From DAOUMU01 sp034409055 (GTDB lineage: Bacteria > Chloroflexota > Anaerolineae > 4572-78 > J111): a DNA stretch of 12,467 bases. Location: positions 1 to 12,467 of the forward strand of contig DAOUMU010000253.1 of assembly GCA_034409055.1 (NCBI GenBank), in the 5' to 3' direction. Within the stretch, counting starts at the first letter, position 1, and the number at the start of each line of letters is the position of its first letter. The notes below the pieces were generated by a model. The model was not told the origin of the DNA and did no database searches. It worked only from the letters and a program-made list of their open reading frames with translations. Below are positions 12,467 to 12,467 of the stretch, piece after piece. The translations under genes and the position numbers were made by a program.

Positions 12467-12467
12467 G

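Overview
The window looks like a bacterial chromosome segment of moderate GC with compact operons. It probably comes from an anaerobic or facultative member of the Chloroflexota (Anaerolineae-like). That placement is inference from three things: the gene mix (tungsten/molybdenum aldehyde:ferredoxin oxidoreductase, multi-domain PAS/GAF kinases, an S41 peptidase with a TFGTGTVL motif) and STRR-like heptamer repeats. No rRNA, tRNA or CRISPR array was seen, so taxonomy rests on protein character only.

Layout. Positions 2-88 (+) may be the last codons of a gene cut by the left edge. From 8611 down to 133, six genes lie head to tail on the minus strand: a membrane Cache-PAS-PAS-GAF histidine kinase (5825-8611), an ECF sigma factor (5050-5757), a zinc-finger anti-sigma-like protein (4642-5034), an MscS-like channel (3819-4649), a soluble REC-PAS-kinase-REC hybrid (1862-3766) and a COG3044-type ABC-class ATPase (133-1857). 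Gaps are 67, 15, -8, 52 and 4 bases, so two or three transcription units, or one long one, are possible. A 320-base divergent control region (8612-8931) separates this array from an S41 C-terminal-processing peptidase homologue on the plus strand (8932-10230). That gene converges with an aldehyde:ferredoxin oxidoreductase on the minus strand (10383-12215). The right edge holds the 3' end of an IS transposase (12365-12466, minus).

How the genes may work together. The minus-strand array is mostly sensing and signalling: a Cache-domain kinase, a sigma/anti-sigma pair translationally coupled to a tension-gated channel, and a kinase with a receiver at each end. No DNA-binding response regulator is present. 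I infer an envelope-stress or osmotic-stress module in which the ECF sigma factor is the only evident transcriptional output. A candidate RpoE-like promoter lies directly in front of the sigma gene. The S41 homologue keeps the catalytic serine but lacks the lysine and glutamine of the known triad. The oxidoreductase is metabolic and probably independent of the array.

The most unusual points are the altered S41 active site, the sigma/anti-sigma/MscS operon with its likely misplaced sigma start, a pair of 42-bp-spaced direct repeats upstream of the peptidase, and short heptamer-type repeats at three loci, one of them inside a kinase ATPase domain.
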